A DNA stretch of 29,184 bases from a virus, in IMG/VR virus record IMGVR_UViG_3300017768_000052, positions 1 through 29,184 of that record. One strand, given 5' to 3'. Position 1 is the first letter of the stretch. The number at the start of each line of letters is the position of its first letter. The position numbers were made by a program, and so were the translations under genes. Below are positions 18,063 through 26,623 of this stretch, one piece after another. The notes beneath the pieces are model-generated. The model did not search any database and was not told the origin of the DNA. It worked only from the letters and a program-made list of their open reading frames with translations.

Positions 18063-18899
18063 TTACGCGTTTAAGCGCTTTTCTATGTTGGAGTATATCT
18101 CCATACCTTCATCTGTTTTAAACCAAGCGGCTAGTGCAGAATACGGGTGCTCGTCAAATGGTACTGTCATTATTTTTCTATCATTAGATCCCCACATAAA
18201 ATAACGTTGATCAGATGATAACTTAATAATTCCAGCTTCTGTAGCTTTAATACCAAAGTTTCTAAGCTGCACGTTGTCATCATTAGTTAACTCTAAGAAC
18301 AAAACTGGATTTTGTCTAGCAAACAGTAGTAAATCTCTTCTAAGCTCTTTAGAACTCATCTTAACAACTTCAGAACCTTTTTCTACACGCATAATAGCTT
18401 CTGCCATTTCTATATCCATATTTCTAGCTATAGTTAATGCTTCAACTTCTAGCTCTAGCCAGTCAAGTTCATCTTTAGCTTCTTCAACAGGTTTAAACTC
18501 GTAAAAAAGTTTATCCTTATCAGGATGATACAAAGACAAAAGCTTTTGTAAAGTTGTTTCTTCTTTAGGAACAAACAAAGCTCCAGTTCTAAATATTATA
18601 TGAGCTAATCTTTGGTCGCCTATCATTTCATCTACAAAAGGAGTTTTTTGATTTTGACAATATTTTAACTCTCTTTGATAACCTTTTTCTTCATCAAACC
18701 AAAAAACATTTGAAGATTTAATAGATCTACTTAAAGGTTTTCTGTTAGACTTTAAATAATAAACTCTATCTTTTATCTCCCAACTTGGTTTTTTAGTTTC
18801 AAATTTTTTAGGTTCAACTTTTTTAGGTTTTGGTGCTTCAGCAATTGGTGCTTCAACAACAGGTACCTCTACCTTTTCTATTTTTTGTTTTTTTGCCAT
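18063..18899 (-). CDS. Unknown virion-region protein with low-complexity N-terminal linker (278 aa)
   Basis: I do not recognise a named family. Residues 1-40 are a Lys/Glu/Pro/Val/Ala-rich disordered linker with repeated VEAP/AEAPKPKK units. From about 41 a globular, helix-rich domain follows: IKDRVYYLKS, a mid-section with Leu-rich helices (DWLELEVEALTIARN), KELRRDLLLFARQNP, and a C-terminal part with SDQRYFMWGSNDRKI and HPYSALAAWFKTDEG. I have a memory of similar proteins directly after the capsid gene of marine phages, without a function. It is the first gene after the capsid terminator, so it is expressed either by read-through or from an unseen promoter in the spacer. A capsid-accessory role is a guess from position. 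Confidence 0.8.
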   Translation of the reverse strand: MAKKQKIEKVEVPVVEAPIAEAPKPKKVEPKKFETKKPSWEIKDRVYYLKSNRKPLSRSIKSSNVFWFDEEKGYQRELKYCQNQKTPFVDEMIGDQRLAHIIFRTGALFVPKEETTLQKLLSLYHPDKDKLFYEFKPVEEAKDELDWLELEVEALTIARNMDIEMAEAIMRVEKGSEVVKMSSKELRRDLLLFARQNPVLFLELTNDDNVQLRNFGIKATEAGIIKLSSDQRYFMWGSNDRKIMTVPFDEHPYSALAAWFKTDEGMEIYSNIEKRLNA

Positions 18900-18920
18900 G
18901 ATATAATATAATAAAAAATT

Positions 18921-18951
18921 AAAAAAAAAGATCGAGGACCGAAGTCCTCGA
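18921..18951 (-). terminator. Intrinsic terminator with UUCG tetraloop downstream of the major capsid gene
   Basis: On the minus strand a perfect 8-bp stem (arms 18944-18951 and 18932-18939) encloses a UUCG loop closed by a C-G pair. Two bases later comes a run of nine T (18921-18929). It starts 14 bases after the capsid stop codon and ends before the ATG at 18899. cUUCGg loops are unusually stable, and with the T-run this is a textbook Rho-independent terminator. It would set capsid mRNA apart from the downstream tail genes. Confidence 0.92.
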
Positions 18952-18965
18952 CCTAATAATATTGC

Positions 18966-20471
18966 CTACTTCATCAACATGAAGTTGTTAGCACCTTGAG
19001 TAACTAAACATCTTTCAGACAGCATGTGAATTCTCATTGCATCTAAAGCAGTAGTCGCAGCTCCAACAGAACCAGTAGTCCAAGTCTTCATTCTACGATC
19101 ATCTGTTTGGGAAGCACGGTAACGCACGTGTAAGAAAGGACGCTTAATGTTCTTACCTAACGTTTGATCATAAACAGTAGATACACCAGCTGGAACAATA
19201 ATACCTCTAATTGCGTTTGAAGCATTAGCATCATTAATTGATCCACGAGTAGCTTTATCGTTTAAGTAACGGAAGTCAGACTTATAGAAGTCGTAAGAAC
19301 CTCTACGGAATCCAGAGAAACCTAGGTTCAACGCCATATCTTCGTCGTTTTCAAATACTCCGTAAGAAGTACCACCAGCACCGTAAGAGTTCATAGAAGC
19401 TAACATATCGTCAAATGCTAAAGATGTAGCACGGTTAACGAATAACATGTTTTCTTCAATAGCTCCTTGAGAGTCAAACTCAGCTAAGATAGCATCAAAT
19501 TCAGCTAAATCAGTAGCAGCGTTAACACCAGTAACACCAGTAGTAACATTACCTCTAGATTCAATAGCAGCGAACAAACCTTCAGTACCTACATTTCCAG
19601 CACCAGCTGCAGATCCAGCTACAAGAGCAGAACCATCAATTGTAGAAGCAGCTAAGTTTAACTCGCTTTCTAGCATAGCCATTTCTAAGTAGTCGTTAAA
19701 ACGAGCTCTTGTGTCAGCTTCAGCTTTTAAGTACCATAAGTAACCAGATTGTCCAGCTTCACCAGAAACTTCTACCCAACCAATACGAGATGCATCAGAT
19801 CCTGATACTTCATAAAAGTCTTTTAAGATAATTGGCTTGTTAGTGAAAGTTGTAAATCTTGGCTCGTTAGCTCCTCTAGTTTCAGTAGCAGCACCGTCAC
19901 CAGCTGTTAAGTAGCTCATACCTTTACCATACTCAGATCCATAAACTAAAACAGTAGTAGTTTGACTACCACCTGTAGTTGATAAACCAGCAGTGTTTAA
20001 AGATGCGTGAGAATAAGGTTGTACATCAATGATGTCTGTAGCTACCGCTTCAACGATACATCTAACAACTCCTTCAGAGTTTGCTATTAAAACAGTATCG
20101 TTAACACGAACAGGTAAAGAACCAGAGACAACAGCTTGACCATCAATATCAACTTCAAGTTGAATTTGACCACCTGAAGCTGTACCACCAGCATTTGATT
20201 CAACGTGTCCTTTAAATGAAAGGTGTAACCTACCTTGTTCAGACCATACGACTTGATCAGAAGTCATAGCCTCTTCTGCGCCAACTTGAGAAAGGAAACC
20301 AGAAATTGTACGAGGTCCAAAAACCTCAGCTTCTTTTTCCATCAAGTCAGGCAGGTATTGTTGCGCCCAACCAGCGGTTGCTTGCGCAGTAAAATCGATG
20401 TAGTTTGAATTAAGTGCTTGTTGCTGTGGAGCAGGAACACTATTTAAACTACCACCTGCAGTAATTGCCAT
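18966..20471 (-). CDS. Major capsid protein, crAss-like HK97-fold type (501 aa)
   Basis: The protein has the expected length for a crAss-like major capsid protein. Family-typical stretches are AGWAQQYLPDLMEKEAEVFG near residues 33-52, NKPIILKDFYEVSGSDAS at 211-228, and GQSGYLWYLKAEADTRARF at 240-258 followed by an acidic helix. The C-terminal half contains ENMLFVNRATSLAFDDMLAS and ends in FMLMK. It assembles the icosahedral shell. Upstream are the scaffold-like gene (27-base gap) and portal; downstream is a strong terminator. Codon use differs from most neighbours: in the first 150 codons I find one ATA among nine Ile codons and several CGT, whereas flanking genes favour ATA and AGA. That fits high expression. 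It ends in TAG, which argues against recoded TAG in this phage. Confidence 0.92.
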   Translation of the reverse strand: MAITAGGSLNSVPAPQQQALNSNYIDFTAQATAGWAQQYLPDLMEKEAEVFGPRTISGFLSQVGAEEAMTSDQVVWSEQGRLHLSFKGHVESNAGGTASGGQIQLEVDIDGQAVVSGSLPVRVNDTVLIANSEGVVRCIVEAVATDIIDVQPYSHASLNTAGLSTTGGSQTTTVLVYGSEYGKGMSYLTAGDGAATETRGANEPRFTTFTNKPIILKDFYEVSGSDASRIGWVEVSGEAGQSGYLWYLKAEADTRARFNDYLEMAMLESELNLAASTIDGSALVAGSAAGAGNVGTEGLFAAIESRGNVTTGVTGVNAATDLAEFDAILAEFDSQGAIEENMLFVNRATSLAFDDMLASMNSYGAGGTSYGVFENDEDMALNLGFSGFRRGSYDFYKSDFRYLNDKATRGSINDANASNAIRGIIVPAGVSTVYDQTLGKNIKRPFLHVRYRASQTDDRRMKTWTTGSVGAATTALDAMRIHMLSERCLVTQGANNFMLMK

Positions 20472-20498
20472 AATTGTAATTTTTAAATGTTAAATAAA

Positions 20499-21677
20499 TT
20501 ATTTTCGTTTTTTAAATCCAAACTTAGAACCAGAATCACTTAACACTCTATACTTAACTCCACCTGTTTCAATCTCGCCATGAGTTTGTCTAGGTGTCAT
20601 ATCTACATTTTTAGATTTAGCAATACTATCTTTCATAGCATCTGCCTTGCCTTGTTCGTAGAAATGTTTAGCTATAGCATCAGCGTTGTTAGCTGTAAAA
20701 ATAGACTTGTGATACTCTTTAGCGTCTGCAACTTTATTGTCGTCCGTTAAAAACTTTTTAACGAAGTTGTCAATACTGCTCTGCTCTTGCTTCACCGTGT
20801 CTACATTTTTAACATTAAATCTATATCTTTTATCACCAACATTGTATTCAAAACCTTTGAAATTGTTGTTGAAAACTTTATCAGTTTCCTTAATAAAATA
20901 AGATTTAGCTGTTTCACTAGCTTTATTAGTCTCTTCTGACTCTTTGTTGTATCTGTTGAAGAAATCAATAGCTTTCTGTTGCTCATTAGTAAGCTTACTT
21001 CCAGCTTTAATATCTTCGTAATATTTAGACTTTTGCCCGTCTAAGTAGGCTTTAGCCTCGGCAACTTGCTCTTTTAAGGCTATTTTCTTTTTTCTAATAT
21101 CTTTTTCATCATCAACTTCCTCATCGTAAGAAAAAGTTTCATCCATTAAGAACGATCTTTCTTCAGCATCGAGATGAGGTTTAGTTAGTTTGTAATACTC
21201 TTGCAACACTGTTAAATTATCCATATCTGAATAATCCTGATTAAGCGCTACGTAATCCTCTAAGCTTCCACCAGTGTCTTCCATAAAGTCTACTAACTTC
21301 TGGATATTTTCTGGTAAAGACTTGCCAGTAGCTTCGGCTTCAGCAACAGCTTCTTCAACTTCTTCAGCAAGCTCTTCAACTTTTTCAGTTACCTCCTCAA
21401 CAACGGGTGCTTCTTCATCTTGAACCCGCTCTTCTTCTCCGGTAGGTTCTTCAACTGCTGCTTCGACGTTTTCTTCACGTACTTCTTCGCTAACTTCGGA
21501 TTCGTTGCGAACAGGTACCTCATCTGTGCTTTGCTCTGTAGTGGCATCTTCTTCTTCTGTTTTTTCTTTTGGTGGTTTACTTAAATCTATTTTAATAACG
21601 CTGTCGTCTCCGTCAGACATAAATTTAGTTTCTTCCACCTGTTGAGTTTCCTCAACGTTCTCTAGTTCTTGTTCCAT
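20499..21677 (-). CDS. Acidic putative head scaffolding protein (392 aa)
   Basis: Residues 1-118 are extremely Glu/Val/Thr-rich and presumably disordered, with repeated EE, VEE and EEV units. Residues 119-300 are helical and charged (LPENIQKLVDFMED, KKKIALKEQVAEAKAYLD), compatible with coiled coil. The C-terminus is basic and ends GFKKRK. An acidic, helical protein with a basic tail encoded between portal and major capsid protein is the usual profile of a scaffolding protein, where the basic end binds capsid protein. No protease motif is visible in it, so removal of scaffold may not depend on self-cleavage. It follows the portal gene by 25 bases. Function is inferred from position and composition. 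Confidence 0.8.
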   Translation of the reverse strand: MEQELENVEETQQVEETKFMSDGDDSVIKIDLSKPPKEKTEEEDATTEQSTDEVPVRNESEVSEEVREENVEAAVEEPTGEEERVQDEEAPVVEEVTEKVEELAEEVEEAVAEAEATGKSLPENIQKLVDFMEDTGGSLEDYVALNQDYSDMDNLTVLQEYYKLTKPHLDAEERSFLMDETFSYDEEVDDEKDIRKKKIALKEQVAEAKAYLDGQKSKYYEDIKAGSKLTNEQQKAIDFFNRYNKESEETNKASETAKSYFIKETDKVFNNNFKGFEYNVGDKRYRFNVKNVDTVKQEQSSIDNFVKKFLTDDNKVADAKEYHKSIFTANNADAIAKHFYEQGKADAMKDSIAKSKNVDMTPRQTHGEIETGGVKYRVLSDSGSKFGFKKRK

Positions 21678-21702
21678 AATATAAAATATAAAAAATTAGT
21701 AT

Positions 21703-24129
21703 TTACTTAGGTTCAAAGCTACCTAAGTTAAATCCACCTCCAAGTATATCATTACCGGCAGACTCAAACTTTTTAGGTGCTCCACCTGTTTTTCTTTGGT
21801 CTATAAGCTCACTTTGCTGTGAAGCTTGTATCTTAGTTCTTTCGTCTTTGCGATCTTCTTTTTCTTTTTCTCTAGACTTTTGACCTTCAACTTCTATGCC
21901 TTTCAACTGCATATTGTATTCAAATTCTAAAGCCATTAGTTGCTTTTTAAGCTCTGCTTCAGCTTGCATCTTAGCCATATCTATTTGACTCTGCGCTTGA
22001 GCTAGCTGAGCTTTTTGTTGTGTTATAGCTTGATTCTTTTGAACTTCAGCTTGAGCAGCTACCTGTTGAGCTTGTGCATTAGCTTGTGATTGAGCTTGTA
22101 TATTCTGCTGTTGCATCATTTGATCTTTTTCAGCTTTTTTCTTTCTTCGTATTTTAAGTAACTGATTAGCTAGTTTTATATTTTTAATCATACGAAGCTC
22201 AATAGCATCTTCAAGATCTATAAGACCACCTGATAAAGCCATTTGAATATTGTTTTCAAGCATTGCTTTTTCCTCTTCGTCTGGTGCTAGTTCTAAAAAT
22301 ATGCCAAAGTCATACAAGTGTAGCTCTGACATTTCTTCTAACGTAGCAACATTGTGTGCTCCTAAGGCTTGAACAAAAGCGTCAGCTGTCGGCGAATATT
22401 CTAGTATGTCAGATATTCTAAGTGATAAACACTCTGCTGTTTGCTGAGTTAGATATAAACCGGCTTGCAGTATATGTCTTGTAGCCGTATTACTATTTGC
22501 CGCTGCTAGCTTTTGCACTCCAACTAAAGCGTTTTTATCTGGCATGCTACCGTCACGGGCTTCATTAAGTCCGGTTACGTCGCGTATCATTTGTAAGTAA
22601 TAATTATAATTACCTATTAACGCCTGCATCTTGTTTCCACCGCTACCAGATGTGATTTCTTGAATAGGCACTTTACCTGGATTCATATCGCCATCTTGCG
22701 TAAATGATCTACCAATAACACTACCTGTTTGGAAGAACATATTTAAAGCTTCTTGTGGATTATAGTTTGTTCCGTTACCAAGATCAACTTCTGCTAAACC
22801 ATCAGCGTCTAAATAAACTCCGTCTGGAACCATCTTAGACATAACTTGTTGTAGCTTTAAGTGTGTAAGCTGTATCATATCTGCAAAGCCAGTGATACGA
22901 TTTACTAATGAATCTATTTTACCTTTATAAATTCTAGGCGCTACAATAGCATAGTTCATTTTAACTTTAGTATAATCACTTTTAGGTCGCATCATGTTCT
23001 TAGACATCTCCCACTTTAAAAGTCTATCAGTACCTAATATAATAGCGCCTTCATATAAAGTTTCTATAGATCTTTGTAGTCTAGCGTAATTACCTTCAGC
23101 ATCAGCAGGTGGATTAAAAGTGTCATCTTTTTCTATTACTTTTTCAGATCCACTACCAGTTTCTTTTAACTTATAAGTTTGGTTCATATATGTTTTATAA
23201 TTAAAATATAAAACTTGAACCATATTGTTGTCAGCGTCTTGATAAGACGTAGTGTTTCTATAACTATAATAGTTCTTATAGTTTTTCTTTTGTATATCTT
23301 CTAAATCTTCTTCAGTTAAAAAAGGAAACTGTTTGGCTAGCTCGTTAAATGGTATTTCTTTTACTTCACCTACGTAATATATATCTTCAAAGTATGGAGA
23401 GTCTGTGTGAGAGTAAACCATATTAGCAGGATCAACGTAATCTATTGTTACTCCTTCAGATGTGTTAAAAGAAGTTTTAACAGCACCAATACCTAAAACT
23501 GTTAGATCGTAGTAAAACCTCTTTTTAATAAGCTCATAATTATTACCTTCCATTAAAGTTGACAAAGCTTGCTCTTGTGATATTTCTACAGCTTGCTTGT
23601 ATGTTAGCTGCATGTGAAGCTCTAGCTCTTCTTTAGACTCTGGTAATTCATCAGGATTATTGTTGTACATGTCTACGTTAAACGCTTCTGCTACATAGTC
23701 GTTAAACTGAGCCATGCGCATGTCGTCTAATATATCGTTCATGTACTTAGTTCTCTTTTCAACACCAAATGGATCTTGAGAGTAAGCTTTAATATCGTAC
23801 ATCCTTTCAGACATACCGTTAACAACAATATCTACAAATTTAGGAATTATAGGAACTGGAGTCCAGTCTAGATTTAAATAAGACAAATCACCGTTGATAG
23901 ATAATTCGTCTTTATATTTTTGTATTGATTGTTCGCCTCTAGCATATTGTCTTAACTTATGATAATCGTTTTTAACAACGTTGTATTTAGCGTTTCGTAT
24001 ATTTTTCTCATTATTAAACCACTCTGCCTCTATAGCCTTTGCTACTTTCAACCCGTAGTCGTAGCTTACTTTTTCAATATCACTAACCGCTTGGCTAGGA
24101 AAATAACTCTTTACAACAGACTCTGCCAT
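21703..24129 (-). CDS. Portal protein, crAss-like/podovirus type (808 aa)
   Basis: The order terminase-portal-scaffold-capsid and the sequence both support this call. The N-terminal half carries portal-like features such as LRQYARGEQSIQKYKDEL (about 58-75), WTPVPIIPKFVDIVVNGMSE (about 89-108) and VTIDYVDPANMVYSHTD near 227-243. Around residue 530 lies the helix region RDVTGLNEARDGSMPDKNAL, found in many portals of this type. The last 150 residues are a Gln/Ala/Lys-rich coiled coil (AQAQQVAAQAEVQ and following) ending in a Gly-rich tail, probably reaching into the capsid lumen. The dodecameric portal sits at one vertex and is the DNA channel and motor dock. The ATG is two bases after the large-terminase stop, so the two are probably co-translated. 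Confidence 0.9.
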   Translation of the reverse strand: MAESVVKSYFPSQAVSDIEKVSYDYGLKVAKAIEAEWFNNEKNIRNAKYNVVKNDYHKLRQYARGEQSIQKYKDELSINGDLSYLNLDWTPVPIIPKFVDIVVNGMSERMYDIKAYSQDPFGVEKRTKYMNDILDDMRMAQFNDYVAEAFNVDMYNNNPDELPESKEELELHMQLTYKQAVEISQEQALSTLMEGNNYELIKKRFYYDLTVLGIGAVKTSFNTSEGVTIDYVDPANMVYSHTDSPYFEDIYYVGEVKEIPFNELAKQFPFLTEEDLEDIQKKNYKNYYSYRNTTSYQDADNNMVQVLYFNYKTYMNQTYKLKETGSGSEKVIEKDDTFNPPADAEGNYARLQRSIETLYEGAIILGTDRLLKWEMSKNMMRPKSDYTKVKMNYAIVAPRIYKGKIDSLVNRITGFADMIQLTHLKLQQVMSKMVPDGVYLDADGLAEVDLGNGTNYNPQEALNMFFQTGSVIGRSFTQDGDMNPGKVPIQEITSGSGGNKMQALIGNYNYYLQMIRDVTGLNEARDGSMPDKNALVGVQKLAAANSNTATRHILQAGLYLTQQTAECLSLRISDILEYSPTADAFVQALGAHNVATLEEMSELHLYDFGIFLELAPDEEEKAMLENNIQMALSGGLIDLEDAIELRMIKNIKLANQLLKIRRKKKAEKDQMMQQQNIQAQSQANAQAQQVAAQAEVQKNQAITQQKAQLAQAQSQIDMAKMQAEAELKKQLMALEFEYNMQLKGIEVEGQKSREKEKEDRKDERTKIQASQQSELIDQRKTGGAPKKFESAGNDILGGGFNLGSFEPK
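21705..21728 (-). other. Hairpin spanning the end of the portal gene
   Basis: A perfect 8-bp inverted repeat (acttaggt at 21705-21712, acctaagt at 21721-21728) with an 8-base loop covers the last portal codons and its stop. On the minus strand six T follow about nine bases after the stem, too far for a strong intrinsic terminator. It may be a weak attenuator or 3'-end stabiliser between portal and scaffold; it may also be chance. Confidence 0.4.
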
Positions 24130-24131
24130 AT

Positions 24132-26348
24132 TTATTGTTTAATTATTTTAGACATAGCTCCTTGATTGCTATATCTAGCTATATTTATATTCAGTTTGGT
24201 TCTTTGCTTTTCAGCTGTTGGTCTATATAAATGTCTATTACAAGCCATTATAGCTAAACCACTACTTATAGAAGCATCAAACTTCGTTCTCTTATTAATA
24301 TCAAACTTAGACCAGTCAATAAGAGTATCATTAAAATAGATATTACCGTATTCACCTGTTTGTTTAACACCAACGTAATCGTTTATATACATTTCAATAG
24401 CAGCAGCGTGGGCTTGTTTTATATCCTCACTCGAGTTAGGGATACCTCCCACTTCGCGCTCTGCTACCGATAACTTGTTCCAAAGTTTATCTGGTCTATT
24501 CATGCTAAAAGCTCTATAACCTCTGCGTTTAAAATAGTATAATAATCTTGGCTTGTTATTCTCTGCTAGTATTGGCATGCCGTAAAATACGCAAGCCATA
24601 AGTACATCTTCAAAAAACATTTCTGCAGTCTGTGGTCTAGCAAGGTATTCTAAAAAAAAGTGGTTTGGCGGAGCATCTTCCATGCTAAACTTAGTTAGTC
24701 CGTGCAAAGCTCCTTTAGAGCCTTTACCATCAACAGTTCCTGATATATCGTAACTATCGCAACCAAAAGCTCCTACGTGTTCGTTACCAGGATATTTAAC
24801 ACCGTTTTTTAAAACAACTCTATTTTGCATAGTTGTCGATGGTACCCAGCTAACATTAAATCTACCGTTTGGATCTGCCATAAAAACTACTTGAGTATCT
24901 TTTACGCCGTTGATCCATTGAAAGTTTCCTGAAGTAACAGCAGCGCTACTTCTAATACCTTCATTGTAATCTATTTGTTCGTATATCTTAACTAAGTTAA
25001 ATATACTATTTTTTGTTTCATCTCTAAACGCGTGTTCTTCAGTTCTTGGAAACTGCCTGTAAAACTCGTTTAACGCATCTTGATCATCGCGTAATCCATC
25101 TGCTTCGTTTTCCCAATGATCAATAACACCTATATCTATCAATTCACCGTCTGGTCCATGACACTCTCGTGTTGGGGTATTAAATACGGGTCGTCCAAAC
25201 TCATCAATAAAACCTTCATAGTTCCATTCCATTGGGATAAACAAAGAATATAAACCAGAACGTGTTTGACCATTTCTATTTCTTTTTGTAACATCGCTGT
25301 CGTTATATAACTTTTTAAAGTTATCACCACCTTTATCTAAAGCGTTAGATGTTGATCCCATCATACACTTACCTATAATTCTACTACCAAGACGTAAACA
25401 AGTTTTTGTAACACGCCAGTTGTTTAAAATATTATCAGGCCTTTCCCACTTGCCACTTTCATCGTGTACTAGCAGATTAAGTTTTTCTCCATCATAGCTG
25501 TTGTCACCTGTATTTTTCCAATCAATAGTAGTGTCAAGTCCAACCAGCTCCTCTTGCTTTTCGTTCGCCGTAATTTTTCTACGCGTAAACTTACTTGCAG
25601 GAACCCTATAAGCAAGCTCAGACTTAGGTCTGTCCATACCATCCTGTATGGGTTTGAAGAAGAACGGATAGTTAATAGATATTGGTACCACTTTGTCGGT
25701 AAACATTTTTTTAGCATCACCACCACTTTTAGATAATATTCCATATCTAGAGTCACTCGATATGGTTGCTAAGTTAACTGTTTCAGCGCTAGACATAAAA
25801 GAAAAACCACTACGTCTATTCTTTAAGTAGCACATGCCATAGCAACGCTTATCAGCTTTACACGCTTCCCAAAATATAAAAAACAGTCTGTTGGCTTCTC
25901 TAAAATCAGGTGCACCAACATCAATTTTACTCCACTGCAAGTACATGTAGTGGCTACCTGTTATATATGTAGGTTCGCCATTGTTCATAAACCAAAAACC
26001 TTCGTCCCTACGCTTAAACTCTTCGTCTATAAAATCGTACCATTTATCTTTGCTTTCTTCTGGATAACTTCTCCAGTCAAAGATATTTTTAAGTTTTTGT
26101 AACTCTTTAGGGTACTCTATTTTTTGCCATTTGTTGTTGTGCATGTGCACTGTTTGCGGTTTAGCTGGCAAGCCAATTTGCAAACCTTGTATCTCCAATA
26201 TCTGTCCAATTCGCCCAGTTTTAGAGATAACCACGATGTTATGTTCTTTATTGTATCCATACTCCCATTTACGTTTTTTGTTAAGTCGACTTATTGTAGT
26301 CTTCTTAACTGGTTCAACTATTTTATATAAGCTTTGCTCGTAACTCAT
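24132..26348 (-). CDS. terL: Large terminase subunit (738 aa)
   Basis: The two-domain DNA-packaging motor. The ATPase part shows KNRRSGFSF at 176-184 in the Walker A position, LNLLVHDE at 290-297 as Walker B with the catalytic Glu, and MGSTSN at 330-335 as the coupling motif. The C-terminal nuclease (RNase H-like) part offers D531 in GCDSYD, E596 in ILAENN and D691 in KFDASISSGLA as metal ligands. The Walker A lacks the usual GK(S/T), having Phe where Lys is expected; the Lys at 176 may be displaced, as in other deviant phage terminases. Overall it resembles crAss-like and marine podovirus terminases. Its ATG overlaps the stop of the candidate small subunit (ATGA), and the portal follows two bases after its stop. 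Confidence 0.93.
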   Translation of the reverse strand: MSYEQSLYKIVEPVKKTTISRLNKKRKWEYGYNKEHNIVVISKTGRIGQILEIQGLQIGLPAKPQTVHMHNNKWQKIEYPKELQKLKNIFDWRSYPEESKDKWYDFIDEEFKRRDEGFWFMNNGEPTYITGSHYMYLQWSKIDVGAPDFREANRLFFIFWEACKADKRCYGMCYLKNRRSGFSFMSSAETVNLATISSDSRYGILSKSGGDAKKMFTDKVVPISINYPFFFKPIQDGMDRPKSELAYRVPASKFTRRKITANEKQEELVGLDTTIDWKNTGDNSYDGEKLNLLVHDESGKWERPDNILNNWRVTKTCLRLGSRIIGKCMMGSTSNALDKGGDNFKKLYNDSDVTKRNRNGQTRSGLYSLFIPMEWNYEGFIDEFGRPVFNTPTRECHGPDGELIDIGVIDHWENEADGLRDDQDALNEFYRQFPRTEEHAFRDETKNSIFNLVKIYEQIDYNEGIRSSAAVTSGNFQWINGVKDTQVVFMADPNGRFNVSWVPSTTMQNRVVLKNGVKYPGNEHVGAFGCDSYDISGTVDGKGSKGALHGLTKFSMEDAPPNHFFLEYLARPQTAEMFFEDVLMACVFYGMPILAENNKPRLLYYFKRRGYRAFSMNRPDKLWNKLSVAEREVGGIPNSSEDIKQAHAAAIEMYINDYVGVKQTGEYGNIYFNDTLIDWSKFDINKRTKFDASISSGLAIMACNRHLYRPTAEKQRTKLNINIARYSNQGAMSKIIKQ

Positions 26349-26623
26349 TTCGATCTGCCTTCCGCGAAGCCTTTAAATACTCGTTCTTTCTTTTCTTCTT
26401 GTGTCTTTCCTTCCAGAATATTCTCTTCTTCTTGTACGCGGTTGAGGATTTCAAATGCATCAAATATAGCTAACTTTTTAGTAGCCGCAGCGTTCTTCAG
26501 TCTATCAGCAGACACATCATCTTCTGTGTTGGTAATGATTTGCTCTTCAGCAACTTTAATCAGCTCATCAACTGCTTTGCGCCCAGCTAGGATTATACGT
26601 TTCTTCGTTTCCTTTATGCTCAT
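26345..26623 (-). CDS. Candidate small terminase subunit (92 aa)
   Basis: A short charged helical protein: SIKETKKRIILAGRKAVDEL at the start, DRLKNAAATKKLAIFDAFEI in the middle and a Lys/Glu-rich tail. It lies directly before the large terminase with an ATGA overlap, the usual place and size for a small terminase subunit, which recognises the phage DNA. No helix-turn-helix can be claimed by eye. I chose the ATG at 26623; the frame is open to an ATG at 26719, but that would overlap the upstream gene by about 150 bases and encode a Leu-rich extension. The chosen start has an A/T-rich leader and still overlaps the upstream gene by 56 bases. Codon use (CTG, CGC, ATC, GCG) differs from most neighbours. 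Confidence 0.72.
   Translation of the reverse strand: MSIKETKKRIILAGRKAVDELIKVAEEQIITNTEDDVSADRLKNAAATKKLAIFDAFEILNRVQEEENILEGKTQEEKKERVFKGFAEGRSK

Noticed and set aside
18966-18968. Stop-codon recoding (TAG or TGA read as an amino acid), as known in some crAss-like phages
   Set aside because: The capsid gene ends in TAG just before a terminator, the small-terminase candidate ends in TGA overlapping the next start, and all other frames read cleanly with the standard code.
25469-25756. Minus-strand open frame of 95 codons inside the large terminase
   Set aside because: It is an alternative frame of the terminase gene around Walker B, without a leader or family features.
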